Positions 47,966-58,514 are shown, numbered from the stretch's first letter. The stretch: 64,000 bases of DNA from Thiomicrorhabdus sp. zzn3 (GCF_029767755.1 NZ_JARUQS010000001.1:372001-436000), one strand, 5' to 3'. The notes: a model not told the origin generated them from the sequence alone. Made by a program: numbers and translations.

Positions 47966-49351
47966 ATGTTTGACAATCTGTCAGAACGTTTAACGAAAAC
48001 GTTTAAAACCCTCAAAGGGCAAGGCCGCCTAACCGAAAGTAATATTAAGGATGCTTTGCGCGATGTGCGTCGAGCGTTGTTGGAAGCAGATGTGGCGCTG
48101 CCTGTGGTCAAGAGTTTCATTGCTAAAGTGCAAGAGCGTGCAGTTGGGCAGGAGGTGTCGACGAGCCTGAATCCGGGGCAGGCCTTTATTAAGATCGTAC
48201 GCGAACAACTGACCGAAGTCATGGGGCAGGAAGCTGCGCCGCTGAATTTCAATGTTGAACCGCCGGCCGTAATTATGGTTGCCGGTTTGCAAGGTGCGGG
48301 TAAAACCACGTCGGTCGCAAAACTGGCCAAATGGCTAAAAGAGCGTGAGAAGAAAAAGGTGATGGTGGTGTCGGCCGACGTCTATCGTCCAGCGGCGATT
48401 AAGCAGTTGGAAACCTTGGCGCAACAGGTTGACGTCATTTTTTATCCCTCTTCCGCAGATCAAGATCCTGTCGAGATCGCGCGTAATGCGCATGCCGAGG
48501 CACGCAAGCAGTTTGTTGATGTCTTGATACTGGATACGGCGGGTCGTTTGCACATTGACGATGAAATGATGCAGGAGATTAAACATCTGCATGAACACGT
48601 CAAGCCGTCTGAAACCCTGTTTGTGGTGGATTCGATGACCGGTCAGGATGCCGCGAATACGGCTAAGGCGTTTAACGACGCCCTGCCTTTGACCGGTGTG
48701 ATTCTGACTAAGACGGACGGGGACGCACGCGGTGGCGCGGCCTTGTCGATTCGTGAAATTACCGGCAAGCCGATCAAGTTTATCGGGGCCGGAGAGAAAA
48801 CCGATGCGTTAGAAACCTTTCACCCTGACCGAATGGCTGGCCGCATTCTCGGCATGGGGGATGTGCTAAGCCTGATTGACGAGGCTGAGGCGAAAATCGA
48901 CCGCAAAAAAGCAGAGAAGTTTGCGAAAAAGATTCAGAAATCGGGCGAATTCGATCTGGAAGACTTTCTGGAGCAGCTGCAGCAGATTCAACGTATGGGC
49001 GGTGTTGGCGGTCTATTGGGTAAATTGCCCGGCATGGGGCAGTTGAAAGGCCAGGTAGATAGTGAGCAGGCGGAAAAAGAGTTTCGTCGTTTGGAAGCGA
49101 TTATTCACTCGATGACTAAGCAGGAACGGGCCTTTCCAGCCGTGATCAAAGGGTCACGCAAGCGCCGAATCGCGATGGGGTCTGGAACTTCAGTTCAGGA
49201 TGTAAACAAACTGCTAAAACAGTTTACGCAGATGCAGAAGATGATGAAAAAAGTCTCCAAAGGCGGTATGAAAAATATGATGCGTGGTTTGGGTGGCAAG
49301 CTGCCTCCCGGTTTAGGAGGTATGGGGGGATTGCCCCCAGGGATGCGCTAA
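47966..49351 (+). CDS. ffh: Signal recognition particle GTPase Ffh
   Basis: Protein part of SRP that targets nascent membrane proteins. The 461 residues show an N domain, G domain with GLQGAGKTT (107-115), DTAGR, TKTDGDARGG, and a Met-rich M domain ending GLGGMGGLPPGMR. ATG 47966 has GGAG 7 nt upstream; an in-frame start at 47924 is rejected. Confidence 0.98.
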   Translation: MFDNLSERLTKTFKTLKGQGRLTESNIKDALRDVRRALLEADVALPVVKSFIAKVQERAVGQEVSTSLNPGQAFIKIVREQLTEVMGQEAAPLNFNVEPPAVIMVAGLQGAGKTTSVAKLAKWLKEREKKKVMVVSADVYRPAAIKQLETLAQQVDVIFYPSSADQDPVEIARNAHAEARKQFVDVLILDTAGRLHIDDEMMQEIKHLHEHVKPSETLFVVDSMTGQDAANTAKAFNDALPLTGVILTKTDGDARGGAALSIREITGKPIKFIGAGEKTDALETFHPDRMAGRILGMGDVLSLIDEAEAKIDRKKAEKFAKKIQKSGEFDLEDFLEQLQQIQRMGGVGGLLGKLPGMGQLKGQVDSEQAEKEFRRLEAIIHSMTKQERAFPAVIKGSRKRRIAMGSGTSVQDVNKLLKQFTQMQKMMKKVSKGGMKNMMRGLGGKLPPGLGGMGGLPPGMR

Positions 49352-49382
49352 CCCGCTGTTTTAATAAGTATTTAGAGTTGCA

Positions 49383-49418
49383 GGCCGCTGATCGCATTAC
49401 GTCGAAAAGCGGTTTTTT
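49383..49418 (+). terminator. Probable terminator after ffh
   Basis: CCGCT and AGCGG enclose an imperfect inner stem, followed by six T. Confidence 0.5.
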
Positions 49419-49447
49419 GTTTGATTGATTATTTGTCAACTAACTGT

Positions 49448-49476
49448 TTGAAAAATCAATTTTTTATCTGTATAAT
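49448..49476 (+). promoter_or_regulatory. Strong promoter of rpsP-rimM-trmD-rplS
   Basis: TTGAAA and perfect TATAAT at exactly 17 bp. A leader of about 85 nt follows with a TTCCC/GGGAA hairpin (49484-49501). Confidence 0.8.
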
Positions 49477-49567
49477 TCCGCTTTTCCCTCAGTAGTGGGA
49501 AGTTGAGCTAGAAGAATTTGTTGGAGAGATTTCTCTTCATCGCCTGATTTAAATTTTGGAGAAAAAA

Positions 49568-49804
49568 ATGGTAGTTATCCGTTTGGCCCGTGGTGGTTCT
49601 AAAAAGCGTCCTTTTTATAAAATCGTAGTAGCTGATCAGCGTAATAGCCCGACTGGCCGTTTTATCGAGCAAGTTGGTTTTTATAACCCGATCGCCAGCG
49701 GAAACGAAGAAAAAATCCGTTTGGATCAGGCGCGTATTGATCACTGGGTGGCGCAAGGCGCGCAACTAAGCCCGCGCGTAAAAAGTGTTATTAAAAGCGC
49801 ATAA
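49568..49804 (+). CDS. rpsP: 30S ribosomal protein S16
   Basis: 78 residues starting [21 protein letters not shown], with [16 protein letters not shown]: unmistakable S16. ATG 49568 rather than an in-frame TTG at 49556. Confidence 0.99.
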   Translation: MVVIRLARGGSKKRPFYKIVVADQRNSPTGRFIEQVGFYNPIASGNEEKIRLDQARIDHWVAQGAQLSPRVKSVIKSA

Positions 49805-49840
49805 TCGTTTTTAACTCGACCTTAATTGGAAGCGCCACAC

Positions 49841-50365
49841 ATGTCTGAACCTTCGGTTGATGAAAAAATCATTGTAGGACAGATCAGTGGCGTTTTTGGC
49901 GTTAAGGGTTGGGTGAAAATTTTTTCCCATACTGACCCCCGTGCCAATATCCTGAACTACTCCCCTTGGTGGTTGAACTGTAAAGGGGAGTGGAAGCTGG
50001 TTAAGGTGGTAGATAGCAAGACTCAGCAAGGCGGTAAAGCCTTGGTGGCTCTGCTTGAAGGTGTTGATGATCGTGATCAAGCCCGTGAATACATGGGGTG
50101 CGAGATCGCGATCAACCGTACTCAATTGGTGAATCCTGAAGAGGAGATGTACTGGATTGATTTGATCGGCTGTCAGGTCAAGACAGAAGACGGTACCTTG
50201 TTGGGAGAAGTGACAGGCCTGGTCGAAACCGGTGCACACGATGTGCTTCGTGTAGAGGGTCCGCACAGTGAATTGATCCCTTTCGTGATGGATGAATTCA
50301 TTCTCTCGGTGGATATTAAAAACCGCGTGATTGTGGTTGACTGGGAAGTGGAAGCAGACCAGTGA
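49841..50365 (+). CDS. rimM: Ribosome maturation factor RimM
   Basis: Assists 30S head assembly. The 174 residues have the N-terminal barrel ([15 protein letters not shown]) and C-terminal PRC-like barrel ([16 protein letters not shown]...LIPFV). ATG 49841 fits the family; stop overlaps trmD. An octamer copy (50214) encodes Thr-Gly-Leu. Confidence 0.97.
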   Translation: MSEPSVDEKIIVGQISGVFGVKGWVKIFSHTDPRANILNYSPWWLNCKGEWKLVKVVDSKTQQGGKALVALLEGVDDRDQAREYMGCEIAINRTQLVNPEEEMYWIDLIGCQVKTEDGTLLGEVTGLVETGAHDVLRVEGPHSELIPFVMDEFILSVDIKNRVIVVDWEVEADQ

Positions 50366-51054
50366 GATTTGATGTGATTACCTTATTTCCGGAGATGTTC
50401 AGTGCATTGACGGAATCAGGAGTCAGTCGTCGTGCACTGCAATCAGGATTATACGAATTAAAAACTTGGAACCCGCGTCAGTTTACCCACGACAAGCATA
50501 AGACGGTCGACGACCGCCCTTATGGCGGTGGGCCCGGCATGGTGATGATGTACCAGCCGTTAAAAGAGACGCTGGATGCAATTCGTCAGCAATCTTTGGA
50601 AAAGCCGCATGTGGTGTATTTGTCACCGCAAGGGCGGCCGTTGACACAAAACAAGGTGGAGTCTCTTAGTCAGAAAGAGCAGATTGTTTTGTTGTGCGGA
50701 CGTTATGAAGGGGTGGATGAACGTCTTCTAACTTCCGAGGTGGACGAAGAGATCAGTATTGGTGATTTTGTTGTCAGTGGCGGTGAGTTGCCGGCAATGA
50801 TGCTGATGGACGCCGTGATTCGCCTGATTCCCGGCGCACTGGGGCATAACCAATCGGCCGAGCAGGACTCGTTTTCGGATGGTTTGCTGGATTGCCCGCA
50901 TTACACCCGTCCGGAAGTGGTGGACGGCATGGCGGTTCCAAGTGTGTTGCTGGAAGGCAATCATGCAAAAATTGAAGCCTGGCGACAGGCGCAAAAGTTA
51001 GAGCGGACGCGTCAGCGCCGCCCTGACTTGCTCGAAACCGAACAAGACGACTAG
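50362..51054 (+). CDS. trmD: tRNA (guanine37-N1)-methyltransferase TrmD
   Basis: SPOUT-class knotted methyltransferase of 230 residues that makes m1G37. Motifs: [33 protein letters not shown] and [14 protein letters not shown]. The start is GTG overlapping the rimM stop (GTGA). Confidence 0.98.
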   Translation: MRFDVITLFPEMFSALTESGVSRRALQSGLYELKTWNPRQFTHDKHKTVDDRPYGGGPGMVMMYQPLKETLDAIRQQSLEKPHVVYLSPQGRPLTQNKVESLSQKEQIVLLCGRYEGVDERLLTSEVDEEISIGDFVVSGGELPAMMLMDAVIRLIPGALGHNQSAEQDSFSDGLLDCPHYTRPEVVDGMAVPSVLLEGNHAKIEAWRQAQKLERTRQRRPDLLETEQDD

Positions 51055-51204
51055 TTCGTTTGTTTGGTTTCATCACAATTAGGGTTCAACCTCTGGCCAG
51101 TTTTGGGTGTATGTTGGATGGACGAAGTGGAAAATGCAGTTTGGCATTTTCAAGTCTGGAAACCAGTAGAAATGGGTCCAGGCGACAAATTGGAGAGCTT
51201 AAAG
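51055..51204 (+). promoter_or_regulatory. Possible structured leader of rplS
   Basis: 150-nt trmD-rplS spacer, long for this operon. Hairpins: AAAATGC/GCATTTT around AGTTTG (51131-51150) and CTGG/CCAG around AAA just after. It could act in ribosomal-protein autoregulation; no direct proof. Confidence 0.35.
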
Positions 51205-51549
51205 ATGAGCGATATCATCAAGCGTATTGAAGCAGAACAGATGAATAAAGAGATCCCAGCATTCGGTCCGGGTGATACTGTTGTTGTTAAAGTAAAAGTT
51301 ATTGAAGGGAAGAACGAACGTCTTCAGGCTTATGAAGGTGTGGTGATTGCCAAGAAAAACCGTGGCATCAACTCTAACTTCATCGTGCGTAAGATCTCTC
51401 ACGGTGTGGGTGTTGAGCGTACTTTCCAAACTTACAGCCCATTGGTTGACAGCATTGAAGTGAAGCGTCGCGGTGACGTGCGTCGTGCTAAGCTTTACTA
51501 TCTGCGTAACCTATCCGGTAAAGCGGCTCGTATCAAAGAAAAAGTATAA
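51205..51549 (+). CDS. rplS: 50S ribosomal protein L19
   Basis: 114 residues starting [16 protein letters not shown], with [12 protein letters not shown] and [16 protein letters not shown]19. An in-frame start at 51064 would add 47 residues not found in the family and is rejected. Last gene of the operon. Confidence 0.98.
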   Translation: MSDIIKRIEAEQMNKEIPAFGPGDTVVVKVKVIEGKNERLQAYEGVVIAKKNRGINSNFIVRKISHGVGVERTFQTYSPLVDSIEVKRRGDVRRAKLYYLRNLSGKAARIKEKV

Positions 51550-51583
51550 TCTTTACAGTACTTTTTCATCGATGCTCGATGTC

Positions 51584-51615
51584 TCAAACGCCCTGTTTTT
51601 ACAGGGCGTTTTTGT
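51584..51615 (+). terminator. Terminator after rplS
   Basis: AAACGCCCTG pairs with CAGGGCGTTT, loop TTTTTA, then T run. Confidence 0.92.
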
Positions 51616-51677
51616 TTACGGGTTTAAACCTTGATTGTTTAGCCTGCTGAATAAACGGTTTTGCTATACTTCAACGT

Positions 51678-52592
51678 ATGCGAAATGCCAAATATACCCA
51701 ACCCCTTGCTTCGTTGTTTATCTCCTTTCTGGACTATTTGTCGATCTCCGAAGGCTTGAGCCGTAATACCCTTTTGGCTTATCGAAAAGATCTGCAAATC
51801 TACCAGGCCTGGTGGAGTGAGCATCAATCCGGCGATATTGTCCACGCCAATAAAGCACAGCTTGAGGATTTCCTGTTTCATCTTCAGCAGAGTGGTCGTC
51901 AGGCAAAAAGTAATGCCCGTCTGTTATCGACCCTAAAACGTTTTTACCAGTGGGGGGTTAGCCAGAATCATTTCGAGGCCGATCCGACAGGCCTGCTCAA
52001 ATCCCCTAAAATTCCCAAAGCTATCCCCAAAGTCATCAGTGAGCAGCAAGTAGATGCGTTGTTGGATGCACCGGATTTGGGTACGCCTTTAGGTGTGCGA
52101 GACCGAGCGATACTGGAGTTGATGTATGCTTCCGGATTAAGGGTGTCTGAACTGGTTGAGTTGCCCTTTGAACAGATTAATTTATCGGCAGGCCTGGTTC
52201 AGGTGACGGGAAAAGGCAATAAAGAACGGATTGTCCCGATTGGCGAATTGGCCATAGAGTGGGTGGAGCGTTATTTACAGCAGGCCAGACCTCAACTGGC
52301 TAAAAATAAGTGGGTAGAAACCTTGTTTGTGTCTCGTCTTGGACGCCCGATGACTCGGCAGACTTTATGGCACCGGATTAAAAATCTGGCCTGGCAGGCG
52401 GGGATAAAAGGCAGCCTTTCGCCACATGGGCTGCGTCACGCCTTTGCGACCCATCTGATTAATCATGGCGCCGATCTGCGAACAGTGCAGTTGCTGCTCG
52501 GGCACAGCGATCTGTCAACCACACAAATCTATACCCATGTCGCCAAAGAACGTCTTCATCAAATTCATCAGCAACACCACCCCAGAGGGTAG
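51678..52592 (+). CDS. xerD: Site-specific tyrosine recombinase XerD
   Basis: Resolves chromosome dimers at dif with XerC, under FtsK control. The 304 residues have the N-terminal SAM-like DNA-binding domain (about 10-95) and catalytic residues R155 (SGLRVSEL), H/R in HGLRHAF, GH in LLGHSDLSTTQ and nucleophile Y285. dsbC follows, the usual xerD-dsbC order, which favours XerD over XerC. Three octamer copies (51804, 51988, 52189) lie inside the gene, the densest cluster in the window. Confidence 0.95.
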   Translation: MRNAKYTQPLASLFISFLDYLSISEGLSRNTLLAYRKDLQIYQAWWSEHQSGDIVHANKAQLEDFLFHLQQSGRQAKSNARLLSTLKRFYQWGVSQNHFEADPTGLLKSPKIPKAIPKVISEQQVDALLDAPDLGTPLGVRDRAILELMYASGLRVSELVELPFEQINLSAGLVQVTGKGNKERIVPIGELAIEWVERYLQQARPQLAKNKWVETLFVSRLGRPMTRQTLWHRIKNLAWQAGIKGSLSPHGLRHAFATHLINHGADLRTVQLLLGHSDLSTTQIYTHVAKERLHQIHQQHHPRG

Positions 52593-52709
52593 ACCTGCAC
52601 AGAATAAGGCCATGATTACCTCAATAATTCCTTAATTTTATTACGGTTGGGGATCACTGTTGGGTGTGGTATAGTGCCGAGACTTCGTTTTGGATGAAAA
52701 GAGAATAAG

Positions 52710-53426
52710 ATGATTTCGTATATGAAAAAAGGGATTTTATCCCTGTCCTTAGTGACGTTAAGCAGTATGGCCATAGCGGATGACAAGCAGGCCATTCAAG
52801 CTCAGTTGAAGAAAATTATCCCGGATGCGCCAGAAGCGGTCATTGAACAGAGTGTCGTCCCCGGGCTTTATCAGGTGATGGTCGGGCCCATGGTTGTCTA
52901 TATGACCGCAGACGGCAAATACGCTTTTAACGGCAGCCTGATCAATCTGGAAACCCGAGAAAACCTGACCGATATGGCCAAGGCCAATGCGCGTAAAGCG
53001 GCTTTAGCAAAAGTGCCGGTAGAGACGATGATCGAGTATAAAGCCAAAGGGACTGAAAAGCATACAGTGACCGTATTTTCCGACATTGATTGCCCTTATT
53101 GCCATAAATTACATAAAGAGATTCCGGCACTCAATGAGGCAGGAGTAACGGTTCGTTACCTCTCATATCCGCGTGCGGGTATGAGATCTCCCTCTTATTT
53201 CAAGGCGGTTTCTGTGTGGTGTAGCGATGATCCGGCCAAGGCGATGGACGAGGCCATGAGCGGTAAGGCCGTGCCTAAGAAGCAGTGCGATAATCCAGTT
53301 GCTGAGCATATGCAGCAGGCTCAGTTTTTTGGGGTCAATGGGACACCAAATATCATTTTGGATAATGGCCATGTGATTCCCGGCTATGTTCCGGCAAAAG
53401 AGCTGATTCAGATGTTATCGCGTTAA
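52710..53426 (+). CDS. dsbC: Thiol:disulfide interchange protein DsbC
   Basis: Periplasmic disulfide isomerase. The 238 residues have a signal peptide (about 1-23, ending IA before DDKQ), a small dimerisation domain, and a thioredoxin domain with active site C128-PY-C131 and cis-Pro in NGTPNIIL. A second Cys pair (CSDDPAKA..., CDNP) is also present, as in E. coli DsbC. Confidence 0.95.
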   Translation: MISYMKKGILSLSLVTLSSMAIADDKQAIQAQLKKIIPDAPEAVIEQSVVPGLYQVMVGPMVVYMTADGKYAFNGSLINLETRENLTDMAKANARKAALAKVPVETMIEYKAKGTEKHTVTVFSDIDCPYCHKLHKEIPALNEAGVTVRYLSYPRAGMRSPSYFKAVSVWCSDDPAKAMDEAMSGKAVPKKQCDNPVAEHMQQAQFFGVNGTPNIILDNGHVIPGYVPAKELIQMLSR

Positions 53427-53458
53427 AGGAAGGTTGAATAAGCGGGTACAGCGGGTAC

Positions 53459-53488
53459 AAAAAAGCCCTCATAATGAGGGCTTTTTTG
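53459..53488. terminator. Bidirectional terminator between dsbC and SH3 gene
   Basis: AAAAGCCCTCAT and ATGAGGGCTTTT meet almost without loop, T-rich on both strands. Confidence 0.92.
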
Positions 53489-53515
53489 TATCCAAGATAA
53501 ATGGGATAAGGTTGC

Positions 53516-54220
53516 TTAGAACTCACCCCATTTCTGGCGTTTTTTAGGTACTCTGAAAAAGCGGCCTAGCAACAATCCTAAGAGCAAGACTCCGCCGCCA
53601 GTGAGGAACCATTGACGTTTAATCGCATCGTCCGATTGATCAATCTGTTCACGCATAATGGCATTTTCGTCTTCGAGTCGTGAAAGGCGGGCTTTCATTT
53701 CCTGATTTTGCTCGTCCAGTTGTACCGCGTTGCTGGAAACCTCTTTCAGGTGGTTGAACTTTTGGTTAAGCTCAAACTTTTCCTGCTTAACGGTTTTGAG
53801 CTCGCTGCTGATGCCGTCAAAGCGAGTTTGCAGTGTATCTAGCTCTTGTTTGAGTTCATTGTATTTGGTTTCTACCGCACTGGTTTTTTCAATCTGAGCG
53901 GCCAGGCGAACGCGTGCCACCGGTTGGTTTTCCAGCATGATTGCGGGCATCCAGCCATCGGAACCCTTGTATTCGATGCGCGCCCAACCTTCCGGGTTCA
54001 CTTCCAGCAACTGCACTGATTGACCCGAGGTAATCATGCGTTTGATGCGGTGCTTGTAAGAAGGGCCGCTGCGCATAGGGACTTCAATGGAGTCCGTTAT
54101 ATAACGCGTGGTGCTGCCGCTGGTTTCTGCCGCGTAGCTAGCAGAAGAGAAGCCGCTGCTCAGCACAAGTGAGGCTAAGCATACAGGTAGAATAGACTTA
54201 AAGCTGCTGAATTTTTTCAT
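53516..54220 (-). CDS. SH3-domain, coiled-coil membrane-anchored protein (YgiM-like)
   Basis: 234 residues: signal peptide (1-30, ending SYAAE), bacterial SH3 domain (about 36-100, [17 protein letters not shown]), coiled coil (about 105-195) and a C-terminal helix (about 205-222) followed by basic residues. This matches the SH3-and-anchor family. A periplasmic, peptidoglycan-facing role is inferred. Its start overlaps the end of valS by 23 nt, so the two are cotranscribed. Confidence 0.88.
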   Translation of the reverse strand: MKKFSSFKSILPVCLASLVLSSGFSSASYAAETSGSTTRYITDSIEVPMRSGPSYKHRIKRMITSGQSVQLLEVNPEGWARIEYKGSDGWMPAIMLENQPVARVRLAAQIEKTSAVETKYNELKQELDTLQTRFDGISSELKTVKQEKFELNQKFNHLKEVSSNAVQLDEQNQEMKARLSRLEDENAIMREQIDQSDDAIKRQWFLTGGGVLLLGLLLGRFFRVPKKRQKWGEF

Positions 54221-56969
54221 GTTGTTCCCTTAGGTTTCTCAACGCGGTTTCGTAATCGCCGAGTTTCTGACGCTCTTTGGCAACCACGGCTTCAGGGGCT
54301 TTGGCGACGAAACCTTCATTACTGAGTTTGCCGCTTAAACGTTTTATTTCGCCTTCCAGTTTGCCGATCTCTTTATCCAGTCGATTGAGTTCGGCCTCTT
54401 TATCAATCAATCCCGCCATTGGAATCAAAACTTTCATTTCGCCGACCAGGCTGACCGCTGATTCGGGCGCGGCTGACTCGTCATCGAGAACGGTGATGCT
54501 CTCCAGTTTGGCCAGGGTTTGCAGGAACAAGCGATTGTTTTCTAACCAGGCCTGATCTTTTTCATTCAGACTTGCCAGCAACACCGGCAAGGCTTTGCTC
54601 GGTGCAATGTCCATTTCTGAACGAATCTTACGCACGCCGATGATAAACTGTTTCACCCATTCCAGTTCGGCCATGGCTTCACGGTCAATACGGCTCTCAT
54701 CTGTTTGTGGGTAAGCCTGCAACATAATGGTTTCGCCATCTTTGCCTGCCAGCGGTGCCACGGCCTGCCACGCTTCTTCGGTAATGAACGGAATGATCGG
54801 GTGCAGTAGACGCAGTAACGCTTCCAGTACGCGTACCAGGGTTTGACGGGTTCCGCGTTTGGCTGCATCCGAGCTGGTGTCGCTATTTAAAATTGGTTTA
54901 GACAGTTCCAGATACCAGTCGCAATATTCGTTCCAAGTGAACTCATAAAGCGCGGTGGACGCCAGGTCAAAACGGTAGCTTTCAAAATGTTTGCTGACTT
55001 CGGCTTCCACTTCCTGCAGGCGGGAGATAATCCAGCGGTCAGCCAGAGACAGTTCAATCGCCTGGCCCTCATCAACACCGGTGTCGTAGCCCTCGGTATT
55101 CATCAACACATAACGCGTCGCATTCCACAGTTTGTTGCAGAAATTGCGGTAACCTTCGGCCCGGTTTAGATCAAAGCGAATGTCGCGTCCAGTCGAGGCG
55201 AGAGAAGCGAACGTAAAGCGCAAGGCATCCGTTCCGTAGGCTGGGATACCGTCGGCAAACTGCTTGCGGGTGGCTTTTTCGATTTTGGCGGCTTTCTCCG
55301 GCTGCATCATGCCGTAGGTGCGTTTGGAGACCAAGCTTTCCAGGTCGATACCGTCAATCAGGTCGATCGGATCCAGAACATTCCCTTTGGATTTGGACAT
55401 TTTTTGGCCTTCACCGTCGCGCACCAAACCGTGAACGTAAACCTGTTTAAAAGGCACTTCTCCGGTAAATTTTAGGGTCATCATGATCATACGCGCGACC
55501 CAGAAGAAGATGATGTCAAACCCGGTGACCAGAACAGAAGATGGGTGGAATTTTTCCAGTTCCGGAGTTTTTTCCGGCCAACCAAGCGTCGAGAAAGTCC
55601 AAAGTGCCGAGCTGAACCAGGTATCCAGTACGTCATCATCCTGGCTTAGAGCAATGTCGGCAGCCAAGTTGTGTTTCTCACGCACTTCCTGTTCGGAACG
55701 CCCAACGTAAACATTGCCTTGGTTGTCGTACCAAGCCGGAATACGATGCCCCCACCAAATTTGACGGGAAATACACCAGTCTTGGATGTTGTTCATCCAT
55801 TCGAAGTAGGTGTTTTCCCAGTTTTTAGGCACAAATTCGATATCCCCGTTTTTAACCGCATCAATCGCCGGTTTAGCGAGTGATTCCACTGCGACATACC
55901 ATTGGTCGGTCAAAAGAGGTTCAATGACGGCATGTGAGCGGTCTCCGCGAGGTACCATTAGTGTATGGGGTTTAATCGCTTCCATCAGGCCTAAAGCTTC
56001 AAGATCGGCTACAATTTGCTTACGAGCTTCATAGCGATCCAATCCCTGGTATTTCTCCGGGGCTTCCTCATTGATCGTTGCATCGACCGTGAAGATATTC
56101 AGCGTCGGCAGATCATGACGTTTGCCCATTTCGTAGTCGTTGAAGTCGTGCGCCGGCGTGATCTTGACGCAGCCGGTTCCGAAGTCCTTGTCGACGTAGT
56201 CGTCGGCGATGATTGGAATGTCACGGCCAACCAGTGGCAGGGTAATGGTTTTGCCAATCAGGTGTTGGTAGCGCTCGTCTTCCGGATGGACGGCTACGGC
56301 CTGGTCGCCAAGCATGGTTTCAGGACGCGTTGTCGCCACCACTAGGTGGCCTGAACCGTCGCTCAGAGGGTAACGCATGTGCCAAAGGTTGCCTTGTTCC
56401 TCTTCTGAAATCACTTCCAAATCCGAGACGGCCGTATGAAGCACCGGATCCCAGTTAACCAGGCGCTTGCCGCGGTAGATCAGGCCTTCATCGTAAAGTT
56501 GAACAAACACCTCTTTGACCGCATTGGATAACCCTTCATCCATGGTGAAGCGTTCACGGGACCAGTCTGGAGAGGCGCCTAGACGACGCAATTGCTTGGT
56601 GATGGTTCCGCCGGACTCGGCTTTCCACTCCCAAATTTTTTCGATAAAGGCGTCACGTCCCAAGTCGTGGCGACTCAAACCTTTCGCGGCTAGTTGGCGT
56701 TCTACCACCATCTGAGTAGCAATACCGGCATGATCCGTTCCAGGTTGCCACAAGGTGTCATTGCCTTTCATGCGGTGGTAACGAATCAAGGTGTCCATGA
56801 TGGTGTCTTGGAAAGCGTGCCCCATATGCAGACTGCCGGTGACATTCGGCGGAGGAATCATAATGGAGTAGGGGGAGGATTGGTCGTATTTAGGCTTGAA
56901 GTAACCTTTGTTTTCCCAGGTTTGATACCACTTTGTTTCAATTGTATTGGGGTCGAAATGCTTATCCAT
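54198..56969 (-). CDS. valS: Valyl-tRNA synthetase
   Basis: Class I synthetase of 923 residues. HIGH-type motif [13 protein letters not shown] (39-51), editing domain with [22 protein letters not shown] at 523-527, anticodon-binding domain, and a C-terminal coiled coil (about 860-923). Separated here from pepA-holC. An octamer copy is at 54547. Confidence 0.99.
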   Translation of the reverse strand: MDKHFDPNTIETKWYQTWENKGYFKPKYDQSSPYSIMIPPPNVTGSLHMGHAFQDTIMDTLIRYHRMKGNDTLWQPGTDHAGIATQMVVERQLAAKGLSRHDLGRDAFIEKIWEWKAESGGTITKQLRRLGASPDWSRERFTMDEGLSNAVKEVFVQLYDEGLIYRGKRLVNWDPVLHTAVSDLEVISEEEQGNLWHMRYPLSDGSGHLVVATTRPETMLGDQAVAVHPEDERYQHLIGKTITLPLVGRDIPIIADDYVDKDFGTGCVKITPAHDFNDYEMGKRHDLPTLNIFTVDATINEEAPEKYQGLDRYEARKQIVADLEALGLMEAIKPHTLMVPRGDRSHAVIEPLLTDQWYVAVESLAKPAIDAVKNGDIEFVPKNWENTYFEWMNNIQDWCISRQIWWGHRIPAWYDNQGNVYVGRSEQEVREKHNLAADIALSQDDDVLDTWFSSALWTFSTLGWPEKTPELEKFHPSSVLVTGFDIIFFWVARMIMMTLKFTGEVPFKQVYVHGLVRDGEGQKMSKSKGNVLDPIDLIDGIDLESLVSKRTYGMMQPEKAAKIEKATRKQFADGIPAYGTDALRFTFASLASTGRDIRFDLNRAEGYRNFCNKLWNATRYVLMNTEGYDTGVDEGQAIELSLADRWIISRLQEVEAEVSKHFESYRFDLASTALYEFTWNEYCDWYLELSKPILNSDTSSDAAKRGTRQTLVRVLEALLRLLHPIIPFITEEAWQAVAPLAGKDGETIMLQAYPQTDESRIDREAMAELEWVKQFIIGVRKIRSEMDIAPSKALPVLLASLNEKDQAWLENNRLFLQTLAKLESITVLDDESAAPESAVSLVGEMKVLIPMAGLIDKEAELNRLDKEIGKLEGEIKRLSGKLSNEGFVAKAPEAVVAKERQKLGDYETALRNLREQHEKIQQL

Positions 56970-57061
56970 GACTCTCTTGATTCTGAAATAGTAATAAGCC
57001 CAAAATTATAGCAAAGAGGCGTTCGGCGTGTTTGCCCGTTGTGCAGAAAAAATAGAAAAAA

Positions 57062-57092
57062 GATAAAAAAATCGGCCATTTCTGGCCGATGG
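57062..57092 (-). terminator. Terminator after flagellin gene
   Basis: ATCGGCCA/TGGCCGAT with TTTC loop and a T run on the minus strand, between the flagellin gene and valS. Confidence 0.85.
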
Positions 57093-57142
57093 AATGCTTC
57101 TAGGAGGAAGAAATTCTGGCTAATTATCCATGGAGTAGAAAA

Positions 57143-57931
57143 TTAGCTTCCCAGAAGTTGTAATAAGGTGCCGCGCGACTGGTTGTTTTGCGCCTGCATG
57201 GCCGCGGAACTCTCATTTAGAATGTTCTGGCGAACCAGTTCAGTCATGGCGCGCGCCATGTCGGCATCGCTGATTTGACTGCGAGCGGCCATGGTGTTGA
57301 GGTTTTGTGAGCTTAGGTTGTCAATGGCTGAGGTGAGCCCATTTTGTTGCGCGCCAAATTGGCTACGCTGTGTCATAAGTTGTTCGCCTGCTAAATTAAG
57401 GCTTTCCATAGCCAATGACGCACTGGCCGGATCGGAGATGGAAAGGCCAGTCAAGCCTAAGCCGTCTGTTGTCATGTTTGGCAGGTTTAAAGTGCTGGAT
57501 GAGTCACCTAAGGCGATGTCAACAGAGGCTGTATCCGCATTCAGGAGGTTGATGCCGTTAAAACTCGTGTTGTTGGCAATGCCATTAATGGTTTCCAGGT
57601 TTTGTTGGAATTCCATGTTGAGCATCTCACGCTGTGAAGCGCTCAACACGCCGTTTTGTGCCTGCACAGCAAGTTCGTTCATGCGTTGAAGGCTTTGGGT
57701 AATGGCTCCGCTGCCTGCATCTGCCGTTTGTAGAAGCGAAATGCCGTCATTGGCGTTGCGTGTCGCCATATCCTGTTCATTAACCTGGGTCGTCATGGTG
57801 GCGACGACGGCTTGCCCCGCTGGGTCATCTGCAGATTGGTTGATGCGAGAACCGGAAGCCATACTGCTTGTTGCCGACAAGCTTGAAGCGTAACTGCTTG
57901 AAGGGATAGGGCCAAAAGATTCGATTGCCAT
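57143..57931 (-). CDS. Short, isolated flagellin
   Basis: 262-residue flagellin-like protein. The N-terminal D0/D1 part has SGSRINQSADDPAGQAV and NDGISLLQTADAGSGAI; the C-terminal part has QISDADMARAMTELVRQNILNES, cited here as DADMARAMTELVRQNIL, and ends QLLGS. The variable middle is very short (about 140-185). The first residues MAIESFGPIPSSSYAS differ from the usual SINTN start. GGAG lies 6 nt before ATG 57931. No other flagellar gene is in the window, and no clear sigma-28 promoter is seen. It could be a minor filament or specialised flagellin. Confidence 0.85.
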   Translation of the reverse strand: MAIESFGPIPSSSYASSLSATSSMASGSRINQSADDPAGQAVVATMTTQVNEQDMATRNANDGISLLQTADAGSGAITQSLQRMNELAVQAQNGVLSASQREMLNMEFQQNLETINGIANNTSFNGINLLNADTASVDIALGDSSSTLNLPNMTTDGLGLTGLSISDPASASLAMESLNLAGEQLMTQRSQFGAQQNGLTSAIDNLSSQNLNTMAARSQISDADMARAMTELVRQNILNESSAAMQAQNNQSRGTLLQLLGS

Positions 57932-58005
57932 GATCCAACTCCACAACTTAAAATAATTTTCCTAATTTCAAATTTTACGCTTTTCAGGCGCTAAAGGAAA
58001 GAAAA

Positions 58006-58431
58006 ATGTCTTGTTGTTCAGGAGGTTATTGTCAGTTTGAGTTTCCCGAAGGTCCTCCTTTGGTGGATAACCCGGTGACGAATTTAAATGCGGTTTACCA
58101 GTTTTTGCCTTATGGAACTTTGTTGCAGGAAGGCGAGGTGATTCGCATTTGGATGGAGTCTGGTAAAACCAAGACGGTTATTTTAGGTGAAAAAATCGCA
58201 TTGAAATTCGGTGCTTCCGGACCCTATTCCGAAGATGGTCGAGTTTTACCGTGGCAGTTGATCGCGCTGGACTCAGGGATGGATTATGACGTCCTGATGC
58301 ATTGGCAGGATCATCCTCTGAACAATCCGTTGGAAACGCCGGTGTTGCTGAAGTTTGATCACCCTATAGAAGTGAAGCCGAGTCTGAAAATGCGCCTGTT
58401 AAGTTGGCTGTATAAAATTCGCAATTTATAA
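58006..58431 (+). CDS. Hypothetical protein with Cys-rich N-terminus
   Basis: 141 residues, no family recognised. It opens MSCCSGGYC, then a soluble beta-rich body with WMESGKTKTVILGEK and LPWQLIALDSGMDYDV, and a basic end. No signal peptide or membrane helix. AAGGA lies 7 nt before the ATG. It is divergent from the flagellin gene across 74 bp. The CC...C cluster could bind metal; this is speculation. Confidence 0.65.
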   Translation: MSCCSGGYCQFEFPEGPPLVDNPVTNLNAVYQFLPYGTLLQEGEVIRIWMESGKTKTVILGEKIALKFGASGPYSEDGRVLPWQLIALDSGMDYDVLMHWQDHPLNNPLETPVLLKFDHPIEVKPSLKMRLLSWLYKIRNL

Positions 58432-58448
58432 AACCGGATATAAGATAT

Positions 58449-58472
58449 AAAAAAGCCCCGGGAACCGGGGCC
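58449..58472 (-). terminator. Terminator after amt
   Basis: GCCCCGG/CCGGGGC with GAA loop, T run on the minus strand. Confidence 0.88.
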
Positions 58473-58514
58473 GTGTATTAAATTACAGGGTGTAATTTAA
58501 GACTAGGGGGGGGG

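Noticed and set aside
51064-51204. 47-residue N-terminal extension of L19
   Set aside because: L19 proteins start at MSDIIKRIE, which has its own ribosome site; the extension has no family match.
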